A stretch of DNA of 64,000 nt, from NCBI GenBank assembly GCA_963835955.1, contig CAWIHZ010000001.1, positions 261,302 through 325,301 on the forward strand. Reading direction: 5' to 3'. This DNA is from Roseiarcus sp963835955 (GTDB lineage Bacteria > Pseudomonadota > Alphaproteobacteria > Rhizobiales > Beijerinckiaceae). Shown here one piece after another: positions 63,654-64,000 of the stretch; the stretch's first letter is position 1; every line of letters begins with the position of its first letter. Under the pieces are notes generated by a model. The model searched no databases. It was not told the origin of the DNA and worked only from the letters and a program-made list of their open reading frames with translations. The translations under genes were made by a program, and so were the position numbers.

Positions 63654-64000
63654 GTGGCTTGGTTCGGCGCGGACCCGCGAGGGGCGAAAAAGTTCGGCGT
63701 GGCGCTGCTTCAGGCCGATGGTTCGATCGTCTCCGAAGTTGTTTCCTGCGTCGACGACGCTATGAAATGGCTGGAGAAACAGCAAGAGACCTTTGGCCGC
63801 CGGGATCGATGCGCCGCTATGGTGGTCGTCGAGCCGGACTGGGGTCCGCGATGTCGACCAACATCTTCACGATCTGGGAATAGGGGGCGGGACAAGTTCA
63901 GGCCGCGAACAGTCTGCGCGGCGCGGTGTTGGCCCAGGGCGTTCCGCTGGCATGGCGACTTCGCAAGCGCTTTACACGGATCAGCAATCGCCATCCGATG
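63654..64000 (+). pseudogene. DUF429-like protein, two frameshifts, cut by window edge
   Basis: GTG 63654 (ribosome site aaaggga) opens a frame reading AWFGADPRGAKKFGVALLQ and VVSCVDDAMKWLEKQQETF. At about 63795 one extra base moves the continuation (AAGIDAPLWWSSSRTGVRDVD) to the next frame. At about 63895 another extra base moves it again to VQAANSLRGAVLAQGVPLAWRL. The joined sequence resembles predicted nuclease-like DUF429 proteins, in which GIDAPLWW and the AANSLRG segment are recurring features. No single frame is open throughout, so an automatic caller would miss it. Function is unknown. Confidence 0.65.

Overview
This window looks like chromosomal DNA of a GC-rich alphaproteobacterium, most likely Hyphomicrobiales (Beijerinckiaceae/Methylocystaceae-like). 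The evidence is the high GC content, the gene neighbourhoods typical of the order (divergent ubiG/lysC, dsbA-smc, tadA/rluB-rsmD, yfhM-pbpC, coupled cbpA-cbpM), an IalB-family protein, an alphaproteobacterial-type dCTP deaminase and short intergenic palindromes of rhizobial style. The genus cannot be fixed from sequence alone. No rRNA, tRNA, CRISPR array, prophage or intact insertion sequence was found.

Layout. 1-3.9 kb: 3' part of glnA with its terminator, a frameshifted cytochrome c, a cupin and a small membrane protein. 3.9-8.5 kb: a LysR regulator divergent from a redox/efflux operon (cupin, aldo/keto reductase, MFS pump, F420-type reductase). 8.5-16 kb: dCTP deaminase with a B12-binding radical SAM enzyme, an unknown protein, a PYROXD2-like oxidoreductase and an ALDH7-type dehydrogenase. 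A 78-85 bp repeat occurs twice here. 16-23.3 kb: orphan EpsI, CFA synthase, acetyltransferase, crotonase, CBS protein, epoxide hydrolase, HTH/coiled-coil protein. 23.4-31 kb: a coupled MetE-like/ALDH pair, tadA, rluB, rsmD, PEBP, lipoprotein, WYL regulator. 31-34 kb: a decayed catabolic island (aroE, truncated Gfo/Idh, truncated flavoprotein). 34-42 kb: acetyltransferase, quinone oxidoreductase, IalB, ubiG, lysC, adenylate cyclase, glycine-zipper lipoprotein, SDR, cbpA-cbpM. 42-50 kb: alpha-2-macroglobulin and penicillin-binding protein 1C, broken by three frameshifts, then vapBC. 50-64 kb: a likely inactive protease, a frameshifted YbiO-like channel, a tandem-repeat protein split by one in-frame stop, dsbA, smc, lpdA and a doubly frameshifted DUF429-like gene at the edge.

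The most striking property is the number of genes that are complete in homology but broken by one-base changes: cytochrome c, alpha-2-macroglobulin (twice), pbpC, the MscS channel, the DUF429-like gene (twice), plus one nonsense codon. Six of seven indels are single extra bases, so sequencing or assembly error must be excluded. Three fall within one functional unit, the periplasmic protease-trap/peptidoglycan-repair operon, and one separates the transglycosylase from the transpeptidase domain. No complete new defence or biosynthetic system is visible. The best novelty candidates are the split tandem-repeat protein, the radical SAM/dCTP-deaminase pair, the gene-end repeat family and the shared 16-mer motif.
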